DNA from: Bacilli bacterium | GTDB lineage: Bacteria; Bacillota_I; Bacilli_A; RFN20; CAG-826 | Length of the DNA: 19,098 nt | Assembly: GCA_024413875.1 (NCBI GenBank) | Contig: JAKSVY010000032.1 | Span: 1 to 19,098 of the forward strand | Reading direction: 5' to 3' | Part shown: positions 18,644 through 19,098 of the stretch, in pieces | Numbering within the stretch: the first letter of the stretch is position 1 | How the letters are laid out: every line of letters starts with the position of its first letter | The notes under the pieces: generated by a model | What the model saw: the letters and a program-made list of their open reading frames with translations, nothing else | What the model was told of the DNA's origin: nothing | The model's database searches: none | Program-made: the position numbers and the translations under genes

Positions 18644-19098
18644 TTAGTTCTTACCCCTTTCTCCACGTGAAGTAGAATATGCTCTAATCTTCATAATGAA
18701 TAAGAAGACTCTACATACAAAGAATGCTAACGCAATAAGCATAATCTTAATCATTGCGGTTGAGTTTCCATCGTTAAGGAAGAAATATGTTAATCCTCCT
18801 AAAGCAGCTGCAATAATCATTCCAACAATTGATGAAATAGTTTCATTAGGGTTAGAAATGTTTCCAGCACCAGTTTCAGCGTATAACTTATCTTGAGGAT
18901 TCATATAGTCAAGTTCAGCTGACCAAAGTAAGTGGCCTCCATAAGCAAAGAATAATGTAAATCCAAAGCAAGCAGGATATGCATACCATTGCTTATTTGT
19001 TAAACCAAAGACAATTGCAGTAGCGATGATTGAGATAGTCATTAATGCTGCTCTAACAATAAGCTTTGTTCCAAGTGTTCTTATGAAGTCTACAGGCA
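18644..19098 (-). CDS. C-terminal part of a multi-pass membrane protein (continues past right edge)
   Basis: The frame stays open from the ATG at 19042 to the window end, adding at least 18 codons (PVDFIRTLGTKL and more). The start is therefore outside the window and the methionine at 19042 is internal. The visible ~151 residues contain about four hydrophobic segments, separated by a polar stretch (LDYMNPQDKLYAETG then SNPNETISS) and closed by a basic tail (KIRAYSTSRGERGKN). The pattern 'xDxxNP...NPNE' before a last pair of helices reminds me of the C-terminal part of ABC-2-type exporter permeases of Bacillota. That is a tentative impression; it could be any polytopic protein. It is followed after one base by the Ig-like membrane protein, in the same operon. 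Confidence 0.7.
   Translation of the reverse strand, partial: PVDFIRTLGTKLIVRAALMTISIIATAIVFGLTNKQWYAYPACFGFTLFFAYGGHLLWSAELDYMNPQDKLYAETGAGNISNPNETISSIVGMIIAAALGGLTYFFLNDGNSTAMIKIMLIALAFFVCRVFLFIMKIRAYSTSRGERGKN

Overview
The window is AT-rich, densely packed and written in the standard bacterial code. TGA is a real stop (pcrA ends in an ATGA overlap with ligA) and tryptophan is TGG. The order pcrA-ligA-gatC-gatA-gatB is the conserved Bacillota synteny. The GatA serine loop reads TGDSIRKPA instead of the usual TGGSIRQPA, which I associate with Mollicutes-type lineages. I infer an uncultured, probably host-associated, fermentative low-GC Bacillota or Mycoplasmatota relative, but no species can be named from sequence alone.

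Left end (1-5138): the 3' part of a very large RHS/YD-repeat surface protein. Its reading frame is open from base 1, so the gene begins outside the window. It carries two lectin-like jelly-roll insertions, an RHS core closing at DPSGH, and a C-terminal tip with an HEYGH zinc-peptidase motif. The tip is much richer in GC (about 40% by hand count) than the core (about 26%), as expected for an exchangeable toxin module. A small four-cysteine lipoprotein follows with its ribosome-binding site overlapping the RHS stop codon; I propose it as the immunity protein. This pair is the best candidate for an undescribed system here.

Middle left (5139-8048): a short convergent spacer, then a minus-strand set of three unrecognised membrane proteins (7423 down to 5291). 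Diverging from them is a thioredoxin-fold lipoprotein with a CSHC motif.

Middle and right (8049-18146): one long plus-strand transcription unit. It contains the PcrA helicase, NAD-dependent DNA ligase, the GatCAB amidotransferase that makes Gln-tRNA(Gln) and/or Asn-tRNA(Asn), UDP-galactose 4-epimerase, a lysophospholipase-like alpha/beta hydrolase and a short FNT-family anion channel. Junctions are 1-39 nt or overlapping. The unit ends at a strong bidirectional terminator.

Right edge (18148-19098): two minus-strand genes reading towards that terminator. They are the C-terminal part of a multi-pass membrane protein (continuing beyond the window) and a membrane-anchored protein with a bacterial Ig-like ectodomain, separated by one base.

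No rRNA, tRNA, CRISPR array, insertion sequence or integrase was seen. No gene-free stretch exceeds 300 bases; the longest is about 150 bases (5139-5290).
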